The notes beneath the pieces are model-generated. The model made no database searches. It had not been told where the DNA came from and saw only the letters and a program-made list of their open reading frames with translations. This document shows positions 24,919-59,941 of a stretch of 64,000 nucleotides of DNA, piece by piece (the first letter of the stretch is position 1; every line of letters begins with the position of its first letter). The stretch lies in NCBI GenBank assembly GCA_013399855.1, contig VXAY01003830.1, positions 107,891-171,890 of the forward strand, read 5' to 3'. Made by a program: the position numbers and the translations under genes. The DNA is from Oxyruncus cristatus (Eukaryota; Chordata; Aves; Passeriformes; Cotingidae).

Positions 24919-27900
24919 TAGGGTTAATAAGGTCAGCCACTGAGGAGCATTGCCCACTATGTAATCAAGACAGACTGAGTCAAAATCCTTCTACGTCAGT
25001 GGTAATATTTCCAGACTTGTACAAGAAGATGAATAGGGCTGAAACAGCACATGAGGATGTTTTTAATAACCCTTCGATAATATTTTGGAAGCAGAGATGG
25101 AAATAGACCTTCATTTACAAAGGATTGAAGAGTCATGAATTGAGGATCTGGAGATGATATTGTGACACTGGTCCATATTGTCCATTTATTGTTTTGATTA
25201 ATACTGTTTCTCTGCTTTTTCTGTCTCTTCTCCAACTCCAGCTCTTGCATCAAAATGCATATTTTTTAAAGAGACAGTCTCACTGAGATCCTGCACAGTT
25301 ACTCACATGTATGGCCCTTTGAAATCCGTAGGTTTTAAACCAAAGGCCGATCTGTGATTTGAAGTATTGCAGTAAGCACAGAGCAAAGTACCACAGTGAG
25401 CACTGAGCGAAGCATTCGTGTCCTCCAGAGCAAGGTTCAGGCAAATGAGTCACAGCACCTGCAGGGAGGGAAGAAGGAGTCAAACTGATTTTCCAAGGAA
25501 CTGACCACTGACATATCATGGTGGTGATGGGGCCTAAAGGGAGAGGAAGGACAAGATAGTACAATAGTGTTGCTAGTTTGTGACTTCCATAATGATATGT
25601 TTGCAGACTTGGGAGGGAGGGAGGTGGGAAAGGCAAGTACTTACCAGTCACCACTTTCTGGTCGTTGCATGCTAAGGAACCTTTCTGCCAATTTCTTTGC
25701 AAAAAGAGCTGAGCTTGCTGAAACCTAGGCTGGGAGGGGGTTATACTGGGGCAGAACACATTGGCAACAGGGCACAGCCAAGCCCAGGCATTGCACAGGG
25801 AGCTCCTGCCCCTAGGACCCTCTTATTACCTAGCATCTGACAACAAAGATCACCTCCGAGGGTTGATAAGCTAAAACTGCGTGTCTAGATTTGAGACAAA
25901 ATTCAACAAACCATTTTGATGTAGTAATAAGGAAAAGTTTGAAAGATGTACAACTTCTGCAACAAATGAATATTCACTTTTGCTTTGAATTATTAGTACT
26001 TATGTCTAGACTTTGAGCACTTCCAATCACAGAGCTACTAAAGCCAGAAGAATTCAGATCATTAGCGAAAATGTTATGTCTTCAAGATGTGCCTGCTCTA
26101 CTAAAAAGATTTGATCTCAGCCTAGGCTGTAGGTCACATAAGGTAGATAATCATTGATTTTCCATTTTTTTTTTAAAGCTCATTATATAATTTTTAACTT
26201 CTCTTTTTTGCTGGTTTAAACCTCTTTTCATCTTGTTTTTTCCATTCATATTAAAAAAAAACAAACAGAAAACTTGCAAACATTCCCAAAACTTTCTTGT
26301 AGGTATTTTAATGAAATTTAAAATAAAATTAAAAAAAGCAAAATATGTATTTCCATTTGATGAAAAATGCAAGGGATGTATTTCAATGCACCAGGTGACC
26401 AACATTTGGAGTTCTTGACCATTCAAAGAGAGAAGAAGGTGTGGTTATGTATATATATAAATATAGACAATCCAATCTCATGACATCACATGACCCGATG
26501 CTTTCTCGATGTTCCTGTGTGAATAAGAACAGAGGTACTTTGTCCTGGACATGGTGACAGGGTTTGATCCCTGCTAGGACTATAAAGTGTGTTATATTGT
26601 GACATTTACCCTTACATGGTCCCGTTCCCTCTCCCACCACATACAATCAAACAGGGGTCCTTCTGCCTCCCTCACCAGTGGCAGATCCAGTGCCACCTCC
26701 TGTTATTGGAGAGGTCTCCTGGGACAGAGCTACTATTCCCCCCACAGCACAAGTCAGACAGGTCTCAGCAGCGGGGCCAGCAGTATGTGTGTGACGGAGG
26801 GATCTCAGCAGGAGCCTGGGGCCAGCATGATGGACAAGCAGTTGGGGCCAGATATATGGTGTTGGAGGGAGGAGAAGACAGGAAGGCAGGTTTGCCATGA
26901 GCTACATCACCCCTGCTCAGTAGACATACAAGAAAATTCTTCTTTTCTGATGACTTAGTATTCTCACAAGCCTCCTGCTCACTTGCTGTTGCAGAAGAAG
27001 ATAACCTGAGCAGTGTGTGACAAAATTCAGCGCTGGCACAGCAGAGCTCCCCTGGCTGAGATGGTCTCAGGATCAGTGTGGGTCACGTTGGTGGTGTCTT
27101 TTATGAGCCCTGTCCGTATGGCTGGCAAAACCCAGGCAGCATTGGAAGCATCTCTGATCAGCGTGAAGTTGCAAAGCCATGGTGGGGCTCAGACAGCTCC
27201 TTAATGTTGCTCCTGGGACACAAAGGTGACGCCCCGTGGGCAAGCAGCAGGCCAGCAGGTGGTCAGACATGCCCTCACAGAACCACCGCTGTGTTCTCAC
27301 TCACATATGAGCCCTTGCCTCAGGAACACTCTGAGGAAGGAAGGCTCTCACTGGGTCCCAGAGCCAGCTGCCACAGGGCAGAGCAAGGGAACAAAATGCA
27401 TCTTTTTTGCCTGGGTATCCCTTGCCTGCAACCTGAGCAACATCCAGCAAGGGCAGCTGTTATGCCCCTACCCTCTCCCAGCATTCATTTGGAACCTGCC
27501 AAAGGAATCCTGATAAATACTATGTTGGAGTTGCAATGGAACTTCTAACAGATCTTCCTATGAAAGGTCCTTGTATCATCTCAATCTCAGCCTCAGCACA
27601 CAGGATGGGAAGGGTGAGTTCTTTTCAGAAAGAAGGTAAAAGTGGATTTCAACAGGGCCAAAAAAAACCAAAAGCTTGCTTTTTACTCCGTAGCAAAAAT
27701 TGCATTTTCAGGAGAAAATCTGAATACCAAAATATTTGAGCCAAAAAAAAAATTTTTAATTTTTGGCAGCTCAGGACAGGTTTGGGCTGCTCAGTTTTTG
27801 ACAGTAAAGCAACATATATTCGCACCATTTTTTTTCATCTTCTTTTACAGTATGCTGACATTTTCAAATGCATTTTGTCTCAAAATACAGTTTCTCTTGA

Positions 27901-30900
27901 ACATTTTCAACAACGCTTTTTCACAGTATTTAATTCTCAGGGTTTCTCACTGCCAGGGGAGCAGCCGAGGATCCAGAGAGGAGTTGTGGAAATGCTTTAG
28001 CTATGCAGGCTCTCAAGAGCAGCTGGGAGCAGCATTGGATACCTTTGACCCTGCCTTTTGGCAGTGGCTGGTGGTGTCCAATTCTGATGTGGGGCAGAGA
28101 TGCAATAGACCTCTCAGCTCACTTCTGCAGGGGGGAAGATGAAAAGTGTGGGTGTGAGGAAAAAGGGCCAAGCCAAATGCAAGTCTTAGCAAGACAGCAG
28201 AAAAAGCGGACTATCTCATGCCCCAGCAATCTCACTACCTGGGCCAAGCCTTGCAGTCAGGGACAGCGTCTCCTGCCCAGCCCACAGTTGTAACAGAGCA
28301 TGGACAGTCCCCTCTGCTTGCAGCCAAAGGCAGTGTCCCAAACCTGGGTGTTGCTACAGTACTTTGTAGTTGGAAATGGAATGAATGATCCTCTCTGCTT
28401 TCCTGGTTCTGCATACATAAAAGCCAAGTGCAAGCAGCCCTGACTGGAGGGGCTGGTGGTGGCACACGTCCTGCTCTGCTCAGAGCAATCTCCCTGGGTC
28501 ATCCAGTGGGGAGACACAGATCAGAGAAGCATGACAAGGTCTTGGGACAGAGTGGGAAAACACATTTACCTAAATTCACCCATATGGATAGAAATGTTAT
28601 AACATTTTTTTTGCCTACAGACATCTTTCCTCCTTCAGGCCAGTCCAGCTCCACTAACTTCCAGCCAGAGGAATTCCCATTTCATGTGCAAAGCATCAGA
28701 GTATTGCATGCGCATAACCAGAACTGCCACAGGCAGACACCAGGAACTACACTGAAAGTGTTTAAAACGTGCTGATGTAATCCCACTCCCCTGCTCATCC
28801 AGCCCATTAGACTAGAAATTATATCTAACTGGGTTTTTGAGCTGCTCTGAGCAAACAGTGTGAAAATATGAGTCTCGGTTTGGTGCATGCTGAGAGTGTT
28901 GAACTAATAACACTTGTCTCATATGTGAGCAGCTGCAAAACCTGATATTTACACAAGGATTCACAGAGATGAGAAAAGACTGCTTTTTGGTTTTTTTGGG
29001 TTTTTTAGATGACAGGCTCTGGTTCAAATAGGAATTGATTTGGGAAACCCTCTGGTTTATGTCATACAGCATGCCAAGTTAAATGACGACAGTAGATTAT
29101 CTTTTTTTTTTATAATTGAAGGTTAGCTTTAGAGCATTGACATCTTTCCCACATCAATATAGGAGCATTTTTACCTACCAAAGCACCCATCATTTTGCAT
29201 GTCAAATAGATCGTGAGCAAAGCAAAACTCTACCTTTAAAAGCACGCAATCAGTGAGATCACAAATGCACTTGGTTTAAATACAATTACACTCAAGTACA
29301 CTTGCAGGTGGGACCCACTTTTTTGCAGAGCTGTCTCTGGGAACACACACGTGCTTGCCTTACCTTTGACAAGGTGGCTCCAATTTCAAAGCTTAAAACT
29401 GCCTTTAACAGGCTTTTCCAAGACTCAGATATCAGTTGGCACATGGTTCTGCTGGCAACACAGGGGCTGTTGTCTCAGTCACACAGAAATAATATACAGA
29501 CATGGATTTTATGAGGCCAATTAGTAGAGCTGGAAAACACAATCCAGTTTTTAGTTACCAAAGCCCTACCTCAAGACCTGACCTGAGTTGCTTTTCAGTT
29601 TTTTTTTCAGTTTTATCAGGTGGTCTAATTATATCCCCTTTCTTACAAATCTTGCATCACTTCTATGGAGAAATGATGAAGCAGGCAATGCTCCTGCTGG
29701 CAGAGTGCAGCAGAGCTAATGTCAGGGTGGATACGGCAATGTATGATATATCAGATTGCTGCAGGACGTGGAATAGCTTTAAAATTCAAGCTAACACTCA
29801 AACCCACACGCCTTCTTGTAGTTAGAGTTTGGGGGCCTTGGTACCTACATTACACTGGTTTCAACCATTTTTTTTTGTGTCATGAAGGTTCATGAATCCA
29901 GCCCTCAGCTCAGGAGTGCTTCTGACTTCTCATCTAACACCAGCACAACACTAAAGCAACAAAAGAATAAATGCAAAGAGACAGACACAGTCTCAGCTGA
30001 GTTTGGGATATCTAAGGTCTCACTCCTCACCATATTTAAAGTCATGTTTTATTCTAAATCCCTCTCTCTCTCTCTACAAGAAGTTAGTTGAAGCAAAATG
30101 CAGAATGTCTTTCAGTGTCATCAGGGATAGCAAGGCAGTTTCCAGTCATCCTATGGAAAATGATGGTTATCACAATAGGTTCATAGTTTTTCCAAATAAA
30201 ACATTTGGAGCTTATGGACACCATATGTAATTCCTATTGCTTTAAGAGTTCCAGTTGCTCTGCCTCTGCAGTGGCAGTACACATGTGTGGCTGTGGAACC
30301 AACAGAAAAAGGATGAGGAAAAGAATGATTTCACATATTTTTGTCTGATGCTTCCATCTTGTGGCCAATTCAGATAAGAAAAATTTGGCTTTTTTATTTC
30401 AGTACATGTATTATTAACAAATGAAAAGAAATTTTGGAATTTTTGAAAGTGTCCTTAATCCTTACCTCCAGTTGCGTGGATGGGAATGAATTGGGGTTGG
30501 AAATTAGATGACTTTTCCCTTTGAAAAGCACTGAATATCAACGCTAGCAGAGGAAGGGGCCTCCTCTGCCACCCACTACGTTTTAGTCTCACACGAGCTG
30601 GCTGTGCCAAGGGATGGAGGACAGAGAGAGGATCAGATGGACAAGCCCTAACCCAACTCTTTACCTTGCTGTAGGCATCAGTGATGTGACTCCCATGGAG
30701 TATGGACTCTGCTTCAGTTGCTGGCTTCATAAGCTAGCCCAGGTCTGTGGGGTGACTTTCTCTCTGTTTTTGAGCCCATGAAGTTTTTCGTTTCTCATCT
30801 TTCCTGGGGCTTGTGCCAGAAAATAGCTCTCATACCACAAAACTTCTAACAATGGGGATAAACTGATGGGTTACAACCATTTTGCTGAGACAGTTGCAAA

Positions 30901-32599
30901 GGCACTGTGCCTCAGGTTTCCAGAGCCACTGGAAGCATCTCAAGGTGGCTGGGTGGCTTGTCTCTGGCTGGTGAACCTGCTGCTTCCCTTGTGCACCATT
31001 CATAGCAATCCAGAAGCTTAGTCAAAGATCTTTTTACCTGCATAAACTAAGGTCTCCTGCACAGGGCCCGTGTGGAAAGCCATTCCTTACTTTTCCCTTC
31101 ACATCATAACCAGAAGCCCACTCTTTTCTGCTACTCCAGGCACAGTGCTGCTCTTCCCCAGCTCCGCTCCCCCAGGCAGACTGCCTCTGCCGTATGCCAG
31201 TGCAATTCCTTGGCACATTTCCAGCCAAATACTTGCAGAGGCCTTGAGATGGGGGGCAAAATGATGAGTGGGACTCCTGTCAGACACCCAGTCGGGGGTT
31301 ATCAGTGGAGCAAGGGGCTAAGCTTTTGTCCAAAACAGATCTACTTCAGTAAGAGAGTGAGAAACTCACTATCCATGCTCCCCAGAATGGACAGACATGC
31401 TCACAGGCACACACACAGCTGTCCTGCACGAGAGAATGCACCCAACTCCACAAAGGAGAAGAAGGAGACGGAGAACTGAATCTAAGATTCATACCCAGAG
31501 AGTACCTCTGTACTCGCTTGCACAGGGGGAGATTTCAGTACCCCCACCCTTTACCCCACACAGCAGGAAAAATGAATACATCAGTCCTCATGTCTCACAC
31601 AGCTGCTGAACTTCAGGAAGAGCAGGTGCACAGCTGAGCAGGATGTAAGGTCACAAGCACTGCCATGACTCTTTTGTGAACCCCCGGGGTGCCAGGAAGT
31701 GTTGTGTGATCATGCAGTGTTACAAGATAAAGACTCCTCTTCAGCAAGGACACAAAGCAGAGACAACCTACTGTAACTCTTACCTAACGCAAGGGCCAAG
31801 GATGCTGCACCCTAGTTGAATGAGGAGGGGTTTTCCTTTGTGAGGAAGCAGTGAAGGACAGAATAGGTTAGATGGAGAGTTCGTTTTCCAGCATGTTTTA
31901 AGAACAGTGACCACCCGATGGACAGAAAGTTGACAACCAGCCTATTCACAGGGCTCTCCCTCGGCCAGCCTTGCCTGGCTCCCACTGGCAAACCAAGACA
32001 GGCTTCCATAGAGGAAGTGTAGCCAGTGCAGGAAGTGCAGCTGTCAAGTTTAACTCTCATTTCAGGTTGAAGTCTTACAAATCTTCTCAAATTTACATTC
32101 AGTTACATCCACTGTGTAATATTTATTACTGTGGGAGCACAGAACCGTAGGACAAATCTGGTTTGATTCATAAAGGAAGCGAGCTCAGCATAGGTTTAAA
32201 AATCCCTGCAGTCAGAGGCCTTTCGTAAGTGTGTGCAGACCAGTAGGCATCAAACCCTCCAGCACACCTGGTGCCAAGGCCAGAAAGGATTTCATGTTGT
32301 GTGGGGAATACAGCGCCCACCTCAGGCCACATGCTCTGCTCTAGGCAGCAGTCACTGGAGCACCACGCCTGCTGTGATTTGGGAGAAAACATGACTCATT
32401 ATAGACATCACTTGCTACCCAGGTCATTTGCCGCCAACACTCCCCCACTATACCCACTGGAAGAGCTCAGAGACCGGCTTGTCATTGCTGCCTGATGGCT
32501 TTGCAGAGAACTCAATTAACCAAAAACCTCTTAAGGGAAAAAACTCCAAGCAAGACTGATTCTTTACAACCATCTTTCAATAAGTGAGTATAGACCCCT
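24919..32599. other. Intergenic DNA downstream of PDGFRA
   Basis: No exon, retroelement or RNA gene was recognised. The part from about 26600 to 28500 is GC-richer than its surroundings and has several overlapping open frames on both strands, none with a known family pattern. It could contain an unrecognised LTR element. Confidence 0.55.
32122..32127 (-). terminator. PDGFRA: Possible distal poly(A) signal AATAAA
   Basis: A third AATAAA on the minus strand (gtaataaatatt), about 500 nt beyond the favoured one. It is supported only by the hexamer. Confidence 0.15.
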
Positions 32600-32623
32600 C
32601 ACATATCCTTAAATTATATATCA

Positions 32624-32629
32624 TTTATT
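32624..32629 (-). terminator. PDGFRA: Candidate poly(A) signal AATAAA for PDGFRA
   Basis: The minus strand reads caataaatgatat here. A GU/G-rich patch (atgtgaggggtc on the minus strand) follows about 25 nt downstream, as expected for a cleavage site near 32600-32612. It is the best-placed of three AATAAA hexamers at the end of the 3' UTR. Confidence 0.5.
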
Positions 32630-32782
32630 GAAATATAGAGATCTTAATTTACAAGAGTTTTTCAAAGACAAAATATCAACAGGGGCATTTTTGAAATACA
32701 TTTTGTGCCTACCATCACTCAGGCCAGTATGCCCTTCTTCAAACATTTCACAACAGCCATCATTTTGGAAACACTTCCTTTT

Positions 32783-32788
32783 TTTATT
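32783..32788 (-). terminator. PDGFRA: Alternative poly(A) signal AATAAA
   Basis: A second AATAAA on the minus strand (ataataaaaaaagg). Its use would shorten the 3' UTR by about 160 nt. It lies close to A-rich sequence, so it could also be chance. Confidence 0.3.
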
Positions 32789-32873
32789 ATTCTAAAATAT
32801 AACTTTTGGACATTCAAAGTGCAACAGTTAACGTGCCTGTGGAATATATCACAGTAAAAAAAATATAAACAAA

Positions 32874-32880
32874 GGCAGTG
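32874..32880 (-). promoter_or_regulatory. miR-34/449 seed match CACUGCC in the 3' UTR
   Basis: The minus strand reads CACTGCC, a 7mer-m8 match to the miR-34/miR-449 seed. Mammalian PDGFRA has been reported as a miR-34a target, which makes the site more plausible than an isolated 7-mer. Another 7-mer, GCACTTT (miR-17 family seed match), lies at 32816-32822. Confidence 0.35.
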
Positions 32881-32934
32881 ATATAGCTGTCATAAATGTT
32901 TTGGCAGTATTCTAGAAGTCTATATAAAAATACT

Positions 32935-32942
32935 TATATACA
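32935..32942 (-). promoter_or_regulatory. Pumilio-type motif UGUAUAUA near the 3' end
   Basis: The minus strand reads TGTATATA, a second exact UGUANAUA match, in the AT-rich last 350 nt of the 3' UTR. In AT-rich sequence the motif can occur by chance. Confidence 0.3.
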
Positions 32943-34979
32943 TATTGATGTATAACATCACCATATCTCACGTCCTTCATCATGTAATAGGACCATTTTG
33001 TACAAGTTGCAGACCATGCCATAAAGGAATTGGTTGGCCATTCCAAATTAAAAGCTGCATTTCATAGGCTAACACTGATTGTCGTTATACAATTACTGTA
33101 GAACAAGTTTTGGGAATATCTCTCCAGCGGCTTCTCAAAAATTAAGCCATAAAAAAAAAGTCTGTAATACTGATAATATTGTAAAATCAAACAATTCATC
33201 CTCTCACACTTCTTTCTCTCTAGTAAATTCTCTGTCTTCCTCTATTTCTCATTCCAGTTTCCAGGCCAGCTTATCTGATTCCAAGCCTGCAGTGAGCTGG
33301 CTTTTACCAGACGCCTGCCACAAATGCAGTTCATCTACACAATACCCATGAAAAGATGGAGAATTTACATTACCATGGACCAGAAAGTGAGCCAGCTCTG
33401 GTTCACATCCACCATTTGAGTCTAGCCTGAGATGCACTGTGAGATACAGAATGAAACTGGCGGGGGGAAGGCAAGACTGCGTGAAAATGTCCTTAGATTC
33501 CAGTAACTGATATAATAAAATGTGCTAGGGCTGATTTTCAAACCCTGAAGAACACTAGGCCATGTGCAAAAATGCAGGTGAAATTGCTTGCCTAATTTGA
33601 ATGTGCAGATATAATGACTACACATGCAAATTAAGGCACATGTGGTCTCAATTGGCCATTCAGATATCTGGGATGTCCACAGACAATTTGTGTTTCCTCA
33701 ATTCGTAGTTCATAACTGGAGGGAGACTTTACATCATCTCACCAGTCCTGGCTAAATCAAGAGTCTTGTGTTTCACAGTTGTCCCCGTACAGAGCTCAGT
33801 GACGTGCTTGACTAAAGCATGGCTGCCAGGAAGACACTTGGTCTTGATCTGTTGAATACAAGAAACAGAGAATGCGCCATCATTCACAGTTCTTTCTGAT
33901 TGTCGGTTTCCATCAGGGTTGAAAATGTGGGGGCTCGCTTCAGGCCCTGTTTTCACATCTGCTGTAGTTTGTACATGCCTCAGCCTGGTGACAGTTTGAA
34001 ACCCATACTGAGAATTATTTGCCCATGTGGCGTTCCACCCTGTAACACTGGCAATATTACATTTGCTTTCATTTAATCCACAGCTGTCCACAACAAGTGA
34101 AACCAAGGAGACTTGTGGAGCTTCTCAGGGCCGTTTGAAGTTAAACTGTAGTTTAACATGCAGCACGTTCTGTCAGTTGCTGCTGGTCCGGCTTTCACAC
34201 TTCCTAGGAAAATACTGCAACACAGGAATGAGTTTGCACCGCATTTGCATTGGTTATGTCATGACAGAGGCTGGGCACATCCTATGAGGTGCTCCTCACA
34301 CTGAATTAAGGCGAAGTTTGAAAGTTGAGTACCACAAAGGATGGGTGGGGCCTTTTGCAGTGATGTACCTTTTTTCACACGTAAGTCTCCCAAAGCATCA
34401 TAACTCAAGAATACATTGTACAGTGATAGCAGTAATCATAATATTTTGTTCATAGAAGTGGTGTCAAAAAACAACAATTGCAGGCTGAGAAGAGGCTCGT
34501 TTTCATACACCTTCTTCCAAAATACACTCTTGGAAGTAATTACCTTTTGTAGTTACAGTCTGAAAAAATAAGAGAGTTTTCTGTTCCGGTTTAAACCTGA
34601 AAACTAAGAAAAGAATATCTGCTGCAGAATTATTTCTGCTTATTTAACTCGAGTTCCAGGCTGGGAGAGATGTCTTAGTTCAAATATCAAATAAATTCTT
34701 CACAGCTAACCCCAGGATAAGATTTGAGTACCCATGAAACGCTAATAATGGGATATTGCTGTGCTTTATCATAATCTTCTATTCTCCAGAATCTTGAAAA
34801 GCTGGCATAATTTTTTTTTAATTTAAATTTTTAGAACTTCAGTCAGAGGACAACTAAATGCTTCCAGTACATGTGATTTGAAAAGCTACTCAGCTTATGA
34901 GAGAAAATAAAATCTTAATTTTTTTCTCCATGTTAAAGTAGCTTTAGCTAACTGGAAAAATTACCATACTATGTAGATT

Positions 34980-34993
34980 AAAAAAAAAAAAAN

Positions 34994-35034
<41 letters not shown>
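34980..35034 (+). repeat. Poly(A) tract (poly(U) in the PDGFRA transcript) with one N
   Basis: About 54 adenines on the plus strand, interrupted by one ambiguous base at 34993. It lies inside the 3' UTR and would be a U tract of about 54 nt in the mRNA. No retroelement body or target duplication was recognised next to it, so the origin is unclear; its exact length is unreliable in an assembly. Confidence 0.9.
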
Positions 35035-35036
<2 letters not shown>

Positions 35037-35239
35037 ATTGTCTCATAAAAATTTTCAGGTGATATTTTCTCCCCTGCACTTCAAAAAGCTTTTTGATACT
35101 GTGCTTTTACTGAAGGACAATGAATTGTAAAATATACATTTAGTGTTACTGAAAACAGTAGTAGTATTATCTTGAAATCAGCTACCTTCTAGAGTTAATA
35201 AGACTTACTAGGTTTCTAACACCTATTATAGACTGACTT

Positions 35240-35280
35240 TTAATTATTATTATTATCATTATTATTATCATTGTTATTCC
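35240..35280 (+). repeat. (TTA)n/(TCA) microsatellite in the 3' UTR
   Basis: An imperfect run of tta units with scattered tca and ttg, about 40 nt, within the 3' UTR sequence. It is likely to vary in length between individuals. Confidence 0.8.
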
Positions 35281-35507
35281 CCTTTAACGGTTAAAAATAA
35301 AATGTTTCGTAGTACCAGTCAGTCCCTTGTGGTTTTAGACCTTTTTGGCCCAAAAGTGGTTTTCTCACGTTCTTTAATTCACATGGTAGTTCAACAGCAG
35401 CTGACATTGAAATTGAGAGAGGAAGTACACAAAATTCATGAGTGATCTCTTCTAAAATCCATGACATACGTTCAATGTGCACCCCAAAAGATCCTTGAGT
35501 AGACAGT

Positions 35508-35515
35508 TATTTACA
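35508..35515 (-). promoter_or_regulatory. Pumilio-type motif UGUAAAUA in the 3' UTR
   Basis: The minus strand reads TGTAAATA, an exact match to the UGUANAUA consensus bound by PUM proteins, which usually destabilise or repress mRNAs. It lies about 370 nt after the stop codon. Function is inferred from the motif only. Confidence 0.35.
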
Positions 35516-35883
35516 TAATTACAATGCTGAAATATTGCTGCAGTGGAAATTCGATCCATCAAAGTCATATGAATGCCCTTAAAATACAAAACTGGTCTGT
35601 TTGTGGCCTTCCCCTTGGTCCCCCTACCGGTTCGAATGGCAAACAACACTGAGATGCTACTGAAGTACTGCAAGAAGCAACACTAAAAAAATCCATCTTC
35701 AACATGTCTCTTTCATTCATACTCAGGCTGATTCCTCTGCCCATTACTGGGAGTTCCTCTGTACAAATCCACCTCCTCTTTACATCCTTGATGTTTTAGT
35801 AAAGTGGTTTTCTCTGTGGAGCAGAAGTCTGTAGATGACATGGCAAGCTTTCCCGTGTGCAGAGCTGGAAGGTGTCCATGAGG

Positions 35884-59941
<24,058 letters not shown>

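Larger units (their letters stand above)
32600..35883 (-). other. PDGFRA: PDGFRA 3' UTR (about 3.3 kb, 3' end estimated)
   Basis: No splice signals or further coding sequence were recognised after the TAA. The span down to an AATAAA at 32624-32629 is about the length of the mammalian PDGFRA 3' UTR (roughly 3 kb). It contains a poly(U) tract, a TTA/TCA microsatellite, two Pumilio-type motifs and miRNA seed matches, each listed separately. The true end may be earlier (AATAAA at 32783-32788) or later (32122-32127). Transcript data would settle it. Confidence 0.6.

Noticed and set aside
25280..25759. A 159-codon open frame on the minus strand in the intergenic flank
   Set aside because: The translation is rich in Pro, Ser and Leu with no recognisable domain or splice context, and nearby sequence gives no partner exons.
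27740..27767. A/T hairpin ccaaaaaaaaaattttt...
   Set aside because: The arms are almost pure A and T runs, so complementarity is expected by chance.
27642..28142. A 166-codon open frame on the plus strand
   Set aside because: The translated product is Phe/Lys-rich from A/T-runs and has no domain pattern. I kept only the general note on the GC-richer block.
1..32600. KIT exons in the downstream flank
   Set aside because: KIT is the expected neighbour, but no Ig-domain or kinase exon was found in this stretch on either strand.
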